Positions 37,001-47,946 of a stretch of DNA of 64,000 nt are shown here, piece by piece; within the stretch, counting starts at the first letter, position 1, and every line of letters begins with the position of its first letter. The notes under the pieces were generated by a model. That model saw only the letters and a list, made by a program, of their open reading frames with translations. It was not told the origin of the DNA and made no database searches. Origin of the DNA: Xestospongia bergquistia (Eukaryota > Porifera > Demospongiae > Haplosclerida > Petrosiidae); assembly GCA_963965975.1 (NCBI GenBank), contig OZ014415.1:67001-131000 (forward strand), in the 5' to 3' direction. Position numbers and translations under genes: made by a program.

Positions 37001-40000
37001 TATCTTGTTTATTAGTCCAGCTCTCAATAAAATCACGCATCACTCTTGGTTGCTATGGCGACTTGGTATTGGCCTATCATTTACTTTTGTTGCAATTATT
37101 GCCTTATTTGGTATTCAACTTTACATCACATTAGAATCAATATCAAATAACACTTACATTACAAGCTATGATGGCAGTAGCTGTTATGTAGGAGATAAAG
37201 TCGACTTTAATTGGCTTATTATTCCTGAATTTTTCAACAGTCTTAGTTATGTTATAGTATTCAGTACAACATTAGAATTTATATGTGCACAGTCTCCTTA
37301 CAGTGTTAAAGGATTTCTCATTGGAATCTGGTTTGCTTTTCAAGGCTTTGATATAATATTACTTAGTATTCAAGAAACATTTTATTTAGACTGTTATTTT
37401 GGTTATTATATTGGCAAAGGACTTATTATGACTGGATTTATTATACTATATATATATGCTGCTAAACAATATCGTTATAGACAGAGACAAGATAGAGATG
37501 TGCGTGCAATACTTGAAGATTATTACACTATTAAAGATGAAGGATCTCCGTCTCTTGAAGTCAATAATACTAATAATATTACTGATGATGAAATGACTTA
37601 TAATACAATACAAATTATGAAATATTAAATTATTTAATTTAATTATTGTGTGTTAATACTAACCTTGAGAATTATTAATGGAAGTAATTGTTCATTGTTC
37701 TGTAAAGAGTTATATATAATTATTTTATTAATATAACTTACATTATATACCTTAGCTATCTCAGTTAATATATGAAGTACTTTATCATCAGAGAGTATTC
37801 CAGTATATAATATATTAATATAGCAATCCATTAAAAGTTCAATATCATCCAATGACCTCCTTTCATCTTTAATGAGTGCAACTATCTGATTTGAAAGAGC
37901 AACACACTTTTCTTCCACATTATCAGTAGACAATGTCACTGATAATTTTGGTAGTAGATCACATGTCATAGTGATCCATTTTGGACTGTATTTACTAGCA
38001 CTGAGTACTAGTTTCTGTAACACTGTTAACTGAAGATTGCTGCCATGTGACTGGTACTCTAGTACACAGTGAGATATGATTCCACATACTACAGGTAGTA
38101 TGTAGTCAATACAAGAACTAATAACAGATGCTTGTATTGAAGATGACTCGATAACTTTGGTGCGTAAATAAAATGCTATTAATAGATCAGAGACACGACA
38201 AGAAATCTAAAAAATATTAGAAATATATAACTCATTTATATTATTAGTAACTCACTTTACTATCTTGTTTTCCTGTTAATTTATCCACTAATAATTGTTG
38301 TAACCTATTTCTCAATTGTTCAATACATTGAGAGTAATCATTGGTATGAGACCAGTGGACAATGATCTCCACAGTTCTAGCGATACAATAACATATCCCA
38401 TCACATTGTACTTCAGGAGATGAGAACACATCGTCCACTAAACTCAATATCTAATAACATAATAGTATTAATAATATATCAAGTACTACTGACTAGCTCT
38501 AATAGCTGAGGTAAATAAGGTTCTTCATCTTTCATTAGTCCCACACTATAATTCACACATTCTATAAAAGCTGTGACAATATTGTTTGTTTCAACAAAAG
38601 AACTCGCAGCATGATCATCATGAATCCTATAAATGCAATAATTTAACAAATATTTCTCAATTTACTTACCCATTCTTCATTCTTCCAATAAAATTAAGGG
38701 CCATACCCACATCATTTGAATGAACTTTTAACAATTGACTTAGCAATGGCAGCAAACATGGATATACCACTTTTGTATTACCATATCCTCCATTACCCAA
38801 TAGTGTCCATATACCAGGTAACATTGCTTTCTGAATATTAATATGATCATACCACATCTGTGTATGAAAATATAGTGATCATTCAAATATGTATTTATTT
38901 ATGCATCCATTTAAATAGCTATGTATCTATTTAAAAGGCATATCACATACTGGTATGTTTGATAGTAACAATAAAGCCGAGTCCCATAATGGTTGAACTA
39001 CTAATGGATCACTCTCTCCTAAGTTACTCAACACAAGAGGACAGAATTGTTGAGGATGATCAGTAATATAACTTGTTTGTTTAATAAGAGTTATAATTAC
39101 TGAATAAATACTGCCACGAATCTATTAAAATTAATGACATTATTATTACAAAATATTAGTCACTTACTAAAGGATTACTGTGTTTTAGTAATTTCCAGAC
39201 CCTGTTTTCTTTTAAAAAAGGTTGCCAAATATCAGATATCTCTACTTCGCTGAGATACTCTTTGTCTAATTGTTGAAGGGTATGGCCGAATCCTAATGTT
39301 GCCATGACAACTGCTCTTTCGTATCGTTGGATACGTTCATCTTCTGGTACAACTCTAAAGGTAAGATAATACAGTATATAAAGGGTTAAAATATATGTAC
39401 TTTGGATCTGAAAAAGTATTGGGAGTTTCTTTGAGAACTATATCTCTAGTATACTAAAGAAATATATAATATAATATAATGTATTATATAACTCTTACAG
39501 TTATAATAGATTTTAATCCAAATTTATACGCCTCTGTTTGTTTATTTGAAGGAAATGCAACAAAAAATGCATTTTGAGCAGCCAGTGCACTTGATCGATA
39601 AGGATCACACATTCCAGCTACCCAAGGACCAATTAAACTTCGAACATGAGGACCAAGATTTTTCTTGACTTTCTCAGCACAAGTTTTAAGAGCTTGATGA
39701 CTACCTTCACGTACTCTGTGATCATTATCCTATAAAATATTAGAGATATACTATACCAGTAGTTAACATACACACTGACCATGCTAAGTTTTGAGTACAT
39801 TAATGGCCATAACTGTAAACTTGATGTCACTATTTCCACTGGTTCCTGTTCACATAATGTAATATATTCCTGTAGGGCCTAGAACAGACAAAATATAATT
39901 AAAATTAATAATTATTATTGCAAAATACTTTTAATTTTGTAGTAGTGTCTCGTTTCCCTAATTGCTTTAAAACAACTTGAAAACTGGTATCAACTCGTAA

Positions 40001-40265
40001 CAAAATATCATCAGACACATTGCTAGCACCTCCTACCAATCATCAAATTAATGTCATTTACATTATAACATTACCTTCAGAACTAGCTCCTGATACAGCA
40101 TCAAATCCAATAAAACCAATGGCTTCACTACCTAACAGCTCACTCATACGACCACTGCTAGCAGCCTATACAGTATTATGATATTAACTATAAAAATACT
40201 ATTGAAATTACTTTAACATTTCCTTTGATTCTCTGATCAGTTCCTTTCTTTCCTTTCTTAGGCAT
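31072..40265 (-). CDS. LTN1: E3 ubiquitin ligase Listerin (LTN1)
   Basis: The ribosome-quality-control ligase that ubiquitinates nascent chains on stalled 60S subunits. ATG at 40265 opens [18 protein letters not shown], then [18 protein letters not shown] and [16 protein letters not shown], the conserved Listerin N-terminus. More than 25 exons encode HEAT-type helices. The C-terminus has the RWD-like region ([27 protein letters not shown]) and a RING of C4HC3 type: [20 protein letters not shown], and the last exon [17 protein letters not shown] (31072-31131). Two introns are unusual: 35912-37664 holds an entire opposite-strand transporter gene, and 32446-33630 holds a 24-bp minisatellite. The start is 57 bp from the divergent CTH gene. 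The last exon is the intact member of a duplicated pair. Confidence 0.93.
32711..33622 (-). repeat. 24-bp minisatellite, 38 tandem units, in an LTN1 intron
   Basis: Thirty-eight head-to-tail units of 24 bp without spacers fill most of an 1185-bp intron (32446-33630). Units differ only at two positions (GCACT, ACACT or ACATT in the variable spot). Because 24 is a multiple of three, the array is open on the minus strand and would encode [12 protein letters not shown] octapeptides, but splice sites on both sides place it in the intron. Variant order shows higher-order patterning. Confidence 0.93.
36009..37628 (+). CDS. POT/PTR2-like major facilitator transporter, nested in LTN1
   Basis: An intronless frame of about 540 residues lying wholly inside an LTN1 intron on the opposite strand. 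It has about 12 hydrophobic segments and cytosolic Lys/Arg-rich loops. The N-terminal half holds [18 protein letters not shown] (MFS motif A region) and FGLDQL, matching the FGxDQ signature of proton-coupled oligopeptide transporters (SLC15/POT). The middle carries a long loop with SACLDRAK-like [13 protein letters not shown], also seen in POT-type proteins. The substrate is not predictable. The ATG at 36009 is used; the frame is open 33 bp further upstream but begins with GTG there. The absence of introns in an intron-rich region suggests retroposition or strong selection for compactness. Confidence 0.8.
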   Translation: MKSTCFQNCHFPVIRGVVQSKKATLVLLWSTTVHFYYILSFVNPLDIPYVYIYSSVIFGILLLLYPFSGWLADVYLTRYRAMFIGLCFVITGSFISTIVRFPYHQIELLGFIIAAIGQAFFEVNAIQFGLDQLETYSTENHKAFIYWFYWTIEIGHFLYGLTVCSTRQYYSHELGIKISTTIFSIIQIIGLIAIGIQVCLWRNKFNQHQTGFHPFKLIIQILNYTRKKRVSKHYSAFQYTDNEVASCLDRAKFKYGGPFSTEQVEDVKVFFYLLFILLPLSVIYYTDELYTVSKQFESLSLNDTVSYGKCLLTEVPNWIRSTLAVMSLPIYILFISPALNKITHHSWLLWRLGIGLSFTFVAIIALFGIQLYITLESISNNTYITSYDGSSCYVGDKVDFNWLIIPEFFNSLSYVIVFSTTLEFICAQSPYSVKGFLIGIWFAFQGFDIILLSIQETFYLDCYFGYYIGKGLIMTGFIILYIYAAKQYRYRQRQDRDVRAILEDYYTIKDEGSPSLEVNNTNNITDDEMTYNTIQIMKY

Positions 40266-40322
40266 TTTCAGGTGCTTATTAGGTTGTGGGTGGAGCTAGC
40301 GTGATAGGTGTGTTGGTTAATA
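40266..40322. promoter_or_regulatory. Divergent promoter LTN1 / CTH copy 1
   Basis: 57 bp between divergent ATGs, containing TTGTGGGTGGAGC and AGCTAGCGTGATAGGTGTG. Too short for separate promoters, so shared control is likely. Confidence 0.5.
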
Positions 40323-42079
40323 ATGGCAGCTAAGTTTGGTACTCTTGCAATACATGCTGGACAGAGTGCAGATCAATGGAAATGCAAGGCTGTTATACCA
40401 CCTATTATAACTTCAACTACTTATAAACAAATAGAGCCAGGACAACCAGTAAGTGTAGCTGTCATGGAGTGTCATATCTTCATTATATGTGCAGGTTCAG
40501 TATGCGTATATTGGTGATGGCAATTCTACTAGAAACGTTTTGGAGAACAAATTAGCTGCACTTGAAGGAGCAGATTATGGTAATTCAAAATATTTCTATT
40601 TTATTTAATTGTCTTTATAGCATTTGTCAGTAATTCTGGTTCTACTGCAACTACACTGATCTTTCAAGCCATATTGCAGCCAGGAGATGAGCTTTTAACA
40701 TCTGATGATGTTTATTATGGTAATTACGATATAATATATCATAACATATTGTTGGTAGGGTCTTATACTTTGTTCAAGAAAGTAGGCAGTAATTTTGGAG
40801 TGACTACATCATTTGTTAATGTACTTGATATTAATAGTTTGGAAACTGCTATTAAAGATAATACTAAGGTCTGTTAATAATATTAATAATTATTATAGTT
40901 TGATGTCACTTTAGATGGTCTGGTTGGACTGCCCTAGTAATCCACTATTAAATACAATAGATATTAAGAAAACTGCTGATATAGTACACTCAAAAGTTAG
41001 TACACAATACAATATAATAAAATTATTATTATATTAATATTAATGTAGAATTGTTTCCTAATAGTTGATAGTACATTTAGTACACCATATTTTCAGGTAT
41101 TTTTTATTGTTAATATAATTAGTTTTATAACTAGTAGCGTCCACTGTTATTTGGAGCTGATATTGTAATTCACTCAGCAACAAAGTTCATTAATGGTGGG
41201 GGCCTATCTATTGGAATATATCATTGTATTTTGTACAGGACATGATGACGTCTTGATGGGTATAATATGTACTAGTAATACTGGTATTGCCGACAAGTTA
41301 AACCAGTTACAAACCAGTCAGTCAACTAATTACATATATGTCAATTCTATTATCCCATCCTGTTAGCTGTTGGTGCTGTCCCTAGTCCTTTTGATTGTTA
41401 TCTTGCTAATAGAGGTATCAGAACACTTCATGTTAGAATGAAACAACATGCTCATAATGCTATGACAATAGCTCAATATTTAGAGTCTTCACCACTAGTA
41501 GAACAGACAATATATCCTGGTATTATAACTTATATATATATATTATATATACTATATATATAGGACTACCATCTCATCCACAATATGATATTGTCAAGAA
41601 ACAATGCACTGGGTTTGGAGGAATAGTCTCATTTAAAATATTAGGAACAATTGAGAATGCAAAGAAATTTATAAGTGGTCTGAAAGTACATCATTTAATT
41701 AGTATTAATTAATATAATTATTACTAATTGTTAGATATTTCAACCTGCAGTAAGTCTAGGAGGTTTAGAAAGTTTAGCAGAAATCTGGTATGTTCTATCA
41801 TGATATCATTATGACATCATAGCTACATTATTAGTACGATAATGACTCGTAAAGACATGTCTCCTGAAGGCAAAGCAAAAATTGGTATTACAGAAAATTT
41901 AGTAAGTGAATTAAATTATAATTACTTTATTTATTAGTTATTTAATAGATAAGATTATCTGTTGGATTAGAAGATGAGGGAGACTTAATAAATGATTTGT
42001 CTCAAGCTTTAAAAGTAATTTTATAATAACTTCATTATTTAACTAATCTTTTCTGCTATAGGCTTCACAGGAACTATAG
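40323..42079 (+). CDS. Cystathionine gamma-lyase-like enzyme, copy 1 (diverged)
   Basis: A PLP enzyme of the Cys/Met metabolism family. ATG at 40323: MAAKFGTLAIHAGQSADQW, VIPPIITSTTYKQ, DGNSTRN, the PLP lysine in HSATKFING, then GHDDVLMG and AVGAVPSPFDCYLANRG, ending IRLSVGLEDEGDLINDLSQA and a stop at 42079. About 12 exons. Compared with copy 2 it is diverged in the substrate and cofactor loops (NSGSTATT for SSGMAAV, YYGGSYTLF for YGGVNRYF, VDSTFSTPYFQ for VDNTFFSPYFQ). It may have a changed substrate preference or be weakening. The exon at about 41368-41520 is almost identical to copy 2 (gene conversion). Confidence 0.85.
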
Positions 42080-42458
42080 TCCTTTGATAAACAATAAAAT
42101 AATTATTATAATAAATAAATTCATTAGTAAAATCACCACAATTTGTCACAGTGTCTCCAGTCTTAGTTAATTTCAGTAGTAGAGTCATGATACTTATCAT
42201 TTGTGATTTGAAGATCACAAAACATCCATAAAAGTTAGATGACATTTAGAATGTTCTTTTTGAACCATTATAAGTGATAGCATATCATGTGATCTAATAT
42301 AAACATCTAATTAACTATGTGTGACTTAAAAGAATTCAACTTACTGTTTACAAGATTGTTTATATTATTAGTAGTATTGTTTTAGTTTGCTTAAACGGGA
42401 CTAGTTCTATTCTTGGTCCTTAAAATACAGCTTTAAGTTTAGTTATTTTAACAGCCTT
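42080..42458. other. Intergenic stretch after CTH copy 1
   Basis: No gene seen. A short word near 42108-42145 (AATAAATTCATTAGTAAAAT) resembles the region just after the CTH copy 2 ATG at 43255 (near 43288-43320), so it may be a relic of the tandem duplication. The rest is AT-rich and unremarkable. Confidence 0.4.
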
Positions 42459-43060
42459 TTAGCTACCGAGGCTGTTGTCGGTAATGATATTCATAAGCGA
42501 CATGGTCCGCGCCCCACAAGAGCATGAAGACAAAATCAGCAGTACATATAAAAAGAAACTTGAACAGTCCTGAGTGCCAGTGTGTTGTGGGCCAGCGTTC
42601 TGCAATGCATCAGACCTCTGAGATGGTTACCAGCATACTCTACGGAGTATCCGAAAGGCCGACTAGGATAGGGCTGGTAGTCTCCCTTTAAACGAGATGA
42701 GGCTGGTGTATTTGTGGTTCCCGGTTCCTGAATGCGACATTCCCTAAGAGCTGGAATCCCGTACGGCTGGTTTTAAGTTAGGGCGACGCTCCAGCCAGGA
42801 TTACCTCGCGAAGACGAGGGTTACCAAGCCAGGTGGCGGTCCCAGCTAGCAATAGCAGGGAATCCTGGAGCCTAAGTGGAAGCCTGAGTGGGTGAGCGAG
42901 TAGGAATCGTTTGGGCAACACACAAGGGTTTTTTTTGTTTTTGTTTTTTAATTTTATAAATCTTACTGGAAGGATTGTCAGTAAAACTGGTCACCATAAT
43001 TGAACATGAAATTAACAATGATAACCAGTCTCAACTCTAGACTAGAAATACACTTCATTT
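42459..43060 (-). mobile_element. GC-rich dispersed repeat, copy 2 (inverted)
   Basis: Reverse complement of the repeat at 29513-30562 without the latter's 450-bp internal block. High identity across about 600 bp, from CGAGGCTGTTGTCGG to CTAGAAATACACTTCATT. The two copies face each other about 12 kb apart and bracket LTN1 and CTH copy 1. No coding potential. Confidence 0.75.
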
Positions 43061-43254
43061 TGTATAGAATGCATACAGATTCAATAATAACTATATTATA
43101 TTAATTAGTTTTAATCTGACAAAATAGGGAATACAAATGTCATATTATAATCTGATGACCTAGTATATAAAACTATAGGCTATAGGCTCCAAGATCATTT
43201 GATGGTTGTGAATTCTTTTTTAAAATCTGTCTCCCAACCATCAACCTTCCAATA

Positions 43255-45093
43255 ATGAGCTCACTAATAGCACAAAATCAATTTACAAACTATAATAAAT
43301 TCATTAATAAGATTACCACACCCGCTTACTTGTTATTTAAGACAATGGCAGTAGCACCATTCCCTCATTTTGGTACTAAAGCTATCCACACTGGACAAGA
43401 ACCAGAACAGTGGGAATGTAAAGCATTAGTACCGCCTATTTTCACTGCTACCACTTACAAACAAGATGAGCCAGGAAAACCAGTAAGTTCCTAAGCAGTC
43501 ATGTGATGATCATATGATCTCAACATATTACAGGTTATGCATGATTACATTCGAGATGGTAATCCTACACGAACTTCACTTGAGAAAGCATTAGCAGCTT
43601 GTGAAGATGCTAAATATGGTAGATGTCATTCATTATAAATAGTATATTATATCTGTCTTTTTTTAGCATATGTGTATAGCTCTGGTATGGCAGCAGTGTC
43701 TACTGTAATTCAGTGTTTGTTAAAGTCAGGGGATCACATTGTGTCAGTTAATGATGTCTATGGTGGAGTGAACCGTTATTTTCGTAAAGTTGCCTCTAAT
43801 TTTGGCATCACAGCCACTCTAGTTGATGCTACTGTTGCTAGTAATGTTGAGAATGCAATAAAAGAAAACACTAAAGTGCATAAACTACTTCAATGAATTA
43901 AACCATACATTAATCTCTTTAGATATTGTGGATGGAGTCACCAACTAACCCAACATTGGCAGTCATAGATCTCCGGCTAATGGCAGATATTGCTCATAAA
44001 AAGGTTTTATATTAAAATATATATATAAACAATAACTTCATAATTATAGGGATGTACTCTTGTTGTTGATAATACATTTTTCTCACCTTATTTTCAAGTA
44101 AATATCTTAGTTTCTCTATATGCACATATTCACTTGTTGCCATAGCGACCATTATCCCTAGGTGCTGATATAGTTCTGCATTCCTTAACAAAATATCTAA
44201 ACGGTAACTAAAATCCCTTAAAGTTTGTGTTTCATACAATGTTAGGTCACTGTGATGTCCTAATGGGTGCTTTGTGTACTAATAATGATGATTTCTCTGA
44301 AAAAATGAAGTTCCAACAACTTGGTATGTAACAATGATATCTCATCAATTCTATTATCTCATCCTGTTAGCTGTTGGTGCTGTCCCTAGTCCTTTTGATT
44401 GTTATCTTGCTAATAGAGGTATCAGAACACTTCATGTTAGAATGAAACAACATGCTCATAATGCTATGACAATAGCTCAATATTTAGAGTCTTCACCACT
44501 AGTAGAACAGACAATATATCCTGGTATTATAACTTATATATTATATATAGATTATATATACTATCTATATATATATAGGACTACCATCTCATCCACAATA
44601 TGATATTGTTAAAAAACAATGTACTGGTTTTGGAGGAATGGTCTCATTTCGTTTGAAAGGAAACAGTGATACTGCCAAAAAATTTATTAAAAATATCAAA
44701 GTAGGCAACCTAGTCATGTGATAGTCATGTGATTATAATTGAAGATATTTACATTGGCTGAGAGTCTCGGAGGAGTAGAGAGTTTAGCAGAAATACCGTT
44801 AGTATGTATATAATTAGTATATCAATTTTATTTTAATTATAGGAGTTTAATGACTCATACCTCTGTACCAGAGGATGAACGAGCTAAACTTGGTATCACT
44901 GATACATTGGTTAGTATATATAGTCTTTATTAATTAGTTACCCACCCACTCACATGATTAGATCCGTTTATCAGTGGGTCTTGAAGATGTAGAGGATCTT
45001 GTACAGGACTTAGATCAAGCATTGAAAGTATAATATATTATTATAAGTAAAATTTTAATAATAATGATTTCCTTCTTACAGGCTGCTCAGTAA
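43255..45093 (+). CDS. CTH: Cystathionine gamma-lyase, copy 2
   Basis: The PLP enzyme of transsulfuration that splits cystathionine to cysteine, with H2S as side product. Motifs follow the animal enzyme closely: FGTKAIHTGQEPEQWECKA, RDGNPTRTSLE, SSGMAAVSTVI, DVYGGVNRYFRKVASNFG, ESPTNP, VDNTFFSPYFQ, the PLP lysine in SLTKYLNG, GAVPSPFDCYLANRG, YPGLPSHPQ, LAESLGGVESLAEIPSLMTH and IRLSVGLEDVEDL. Two starts are possible. ATG 43345 (MAVAPFPHFG) matches the cytosolic family; ATG 43255 adds 30 residues with three lysines and no Asp or Glu, which could be a mitochondrial presequence. A TATA-like word lies near 43168. The stop is at 45091-45093. Confidence 0.9.
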
Positions 45094-45200
45094 TGTTGAA
45101 AATTAGGGACTAAGTCTATACTATTATAACTTATTCCAATTATTGATTCTAATTAATATTGGGTGTGGTTGATATGTTATGAATAATTATTATTAAGATA

Positions 45201-45864
45201 ATGTCGTGGTGGAGACAAATTCTAAGAAGTTTTATTAGAGGGAGTGATGTTCTCAAAGGAACTGATATGAATGGCAACCAATACTTTGAAAAAATTACAA
45301 GAAGTTAGTTTTATAAAACCTGTTTGACTGGTTTTATAATTTTGTACAGCTGGTCAAGTGAGACGCAGTGTAAAAATAAAGGAGAAAGGTGATCAACCTG
45401 TGCATTATTCTCAACATTTAGTGCCTCCAGAATGGGACAGTAAGACTTTATTAATAAAGTGGGCGTGACTAATTACTGTATTTTAGGATGGTTACGTAAA
45501 CTACAACAAGATCCACCCACGCTCAAAGTGAGCTAATAATGATGTAATAATGACATCTTAATGACATCATTAGGAACAACAAAGGCGCGTCATAGAAAAT
45601 GAAATACTAAAGAGAAAAGTGAACGAGTTGGAAAGTAATCAGGTAGGTGTGGTCTTTGTTCATCAGTTATTGTAATTATTGATTTCAGGAACCAATAATT
45701 AAGCAAGGTAATTATTTTAATTAATGGATATTATATTAAAAGCTGTTTCTATAGCAACAGACCATGCCTCTGCTCCTTCATTTAAGGGAGAACACGAGCC
45801 ATCTGATAATCCAACCAGTACTGGCAATACCTTCCAACCAGGATCATGGAAACCACCCGATTAA
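45201..45864 (+). CDS. NDUFAF2: Complex I assembly factor NDUFAF2 (mimitin)
   Basis: A small mitochondrial chaperone paralogous to complex I subunit B17.2. It starts MSWWRQILRSFIRGSDVLKG, then TDMNGNQYFEK, VPPEWDRWLRKLQQDPPTLKE and the C-terminal signature HASAPSF, NPTSTGNTFQPGSWKPPD before the stop at 45864. About seven small exons with introns of about 40-60 bp; length near 145 residues. It lies 107 bp after CTH copy 2 on the same strand and converges on the TDRD7-like gene. Confidence 0.9.
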
Positions 45865-45995
45865 CCAATAAAGTCAGTCACATGACTACAATACATATAA
45901 CCACATGACTAGATAATAACAGTTTTTATATAAAATGATTCAAGTCACATGACTATAATATAGGTCACATGATATGCAAGTGATACAATATAACA

Positions 45996-47909
45996 TTATT
46001 TTGCAACAGCTTTATTTTCTTTAATTAAAATGTTTTGTACAAATATTTTTTTGTTGGGATCAAGTAACTTGACAAGACTCCGCCCACTTGGAGCCACACC
46101 CACAGAAGAACAAAAGAAACCTTTTTCTAAAACTAACTCTTGAAAATGTGCACAAGTTGATTCATCCCAATCAACCCCACCCACAGGAGAGACCCCTATA
46201 ATTAAAATTCCTAAATGTAAATTTAATTCCTTGTTAACTCACCATCCAGGATTACTAAATTGGCTTGCCCAGGCAGTATGTAATGGTTGGGTTGTAACTG
46301 TCTCACATTGGCCACACCCACTATTTCTGTGTTCCCATAGTCCAAAAAATAAACAGACACTTCCTATTACATATTTATAATGTAATAATGACATCATTGA
46401 CATCACCTACCTCGTGTATGACATCATTCTCTTTCCTTAGAGTTACTGTATCCAATAGTCGTCCACGATACCAATTACCATCACTTGATAACGCAAGACA
46501 TGGTAATCCAGGTTGATATAACTCTATGGTAGGGGCGTGGTCTCCGTATGACTGTAATTCTTCATATAATTCATTATATTGTTCTAAATTATCACATGTT
46601 TGAACCTGTATATTAATGAAGGAGATAACCCTTTAATATAGCTAGTTAATTAACTTACTGCAAAGTCGTATGGAGAGACAGCATGAGATACTATGACATA
46701 CTGAGGCTCTGTTTTAATAACAATGCTATGAAGTAAATAATTATCTGCCACTAATTGAGGAGATATCCTGCCTGATGATATACTAGATGGGGGTGTGGCT
46801 AAAGAAAAGAGGTCTGCCTCATTGAGCATTTTATCATTCAAGCATTCTTCCTCATAATACAACAGACAATGTGTTTCTGATACCATCTATAATAATGACA
46901 TTATTACAACACTAATTAGTAGGGATTACCTCTAATTTCAACTCTGTATCCACATAATTACATAACCAAGATGTCGCTGCCTCATTCCAGAAACACTGCA
47001 AAATACATTGGTCATTTTATACAATACATATCTCATTACTTGTGGGGGTGGTATTCTATCTAGCCGACAAGAAATAGCTTGCGGTGGTAATAATTGGAAT
47101 AATTTATGAGGAACAGGACATCGTAAACTACTTGTATGAACATCTTCAATATTACCATAATCAATGAATCGTATTACAGCCTGTTACCATGGTAACACAT
47201 GTAATAGGGTGTGGTTTATATACCTTGTCATCCTTAATAGCCTCTATTTGTACACGATACCATTCATTATCATATTCTCCACAACATTTAACACCTTCCT
47301 TTACTATGAACTCATTATTAGATGACGTCTAAATAGCATCTGACCACACCCACTTATATTAATAATTAATTACCTCTTTGTTGTGGTATTCATTAATTAA
47401 ACCACTTAGTTCATTTAATTTCTTTGTTCCTACTCCTTGAACATGAACAGTAATTACCCCTGGAGCCTCAATGCTAATATCTCGTAAGACCACACTTACT
47501 GCTTCGCTACCAGGCTATGGAATATGTTAGCTCCACCCATTAATTAAAGGTCTTACCTGAGGTAGTGTTGGCTTCAAAGTTTCTATTGGGTTTAAGATAT
47601 TCTCAATTACTTCATTAACATTTTCATTATCTGATAATAACTCGATATTATAACAATCATCTGATCTATCATGTGATAGGAAGTTAAGTCATGTGATATT
47701 ATAATTGAGGTGTCAATAAAAACTATAGTAATGTCATGTGAACAACACTATGAGGTCATGTGACACTATAGTATATCATGTGATATGTACCTTTCTTTAA
47801 CAAAAGCAGCACAAGGTTTTTCAAATGCTATTTCTTCAAATTTATCAGTAGCATCTTCTGTTGTACTAGTAATGTTAAACAAACTACATCGAACAGCCTA
47901 CATTATTAT

Positions 47910-47946
<37 letters not shown>

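Noticed and set aside
36009..37628. Bacterial or viral origin of the intronless transporter
   Set aside because: Base and codon use look like the surrounding host genes, and the protein resembles eukaryotic POT-type carriers; no flanking mobile genes.
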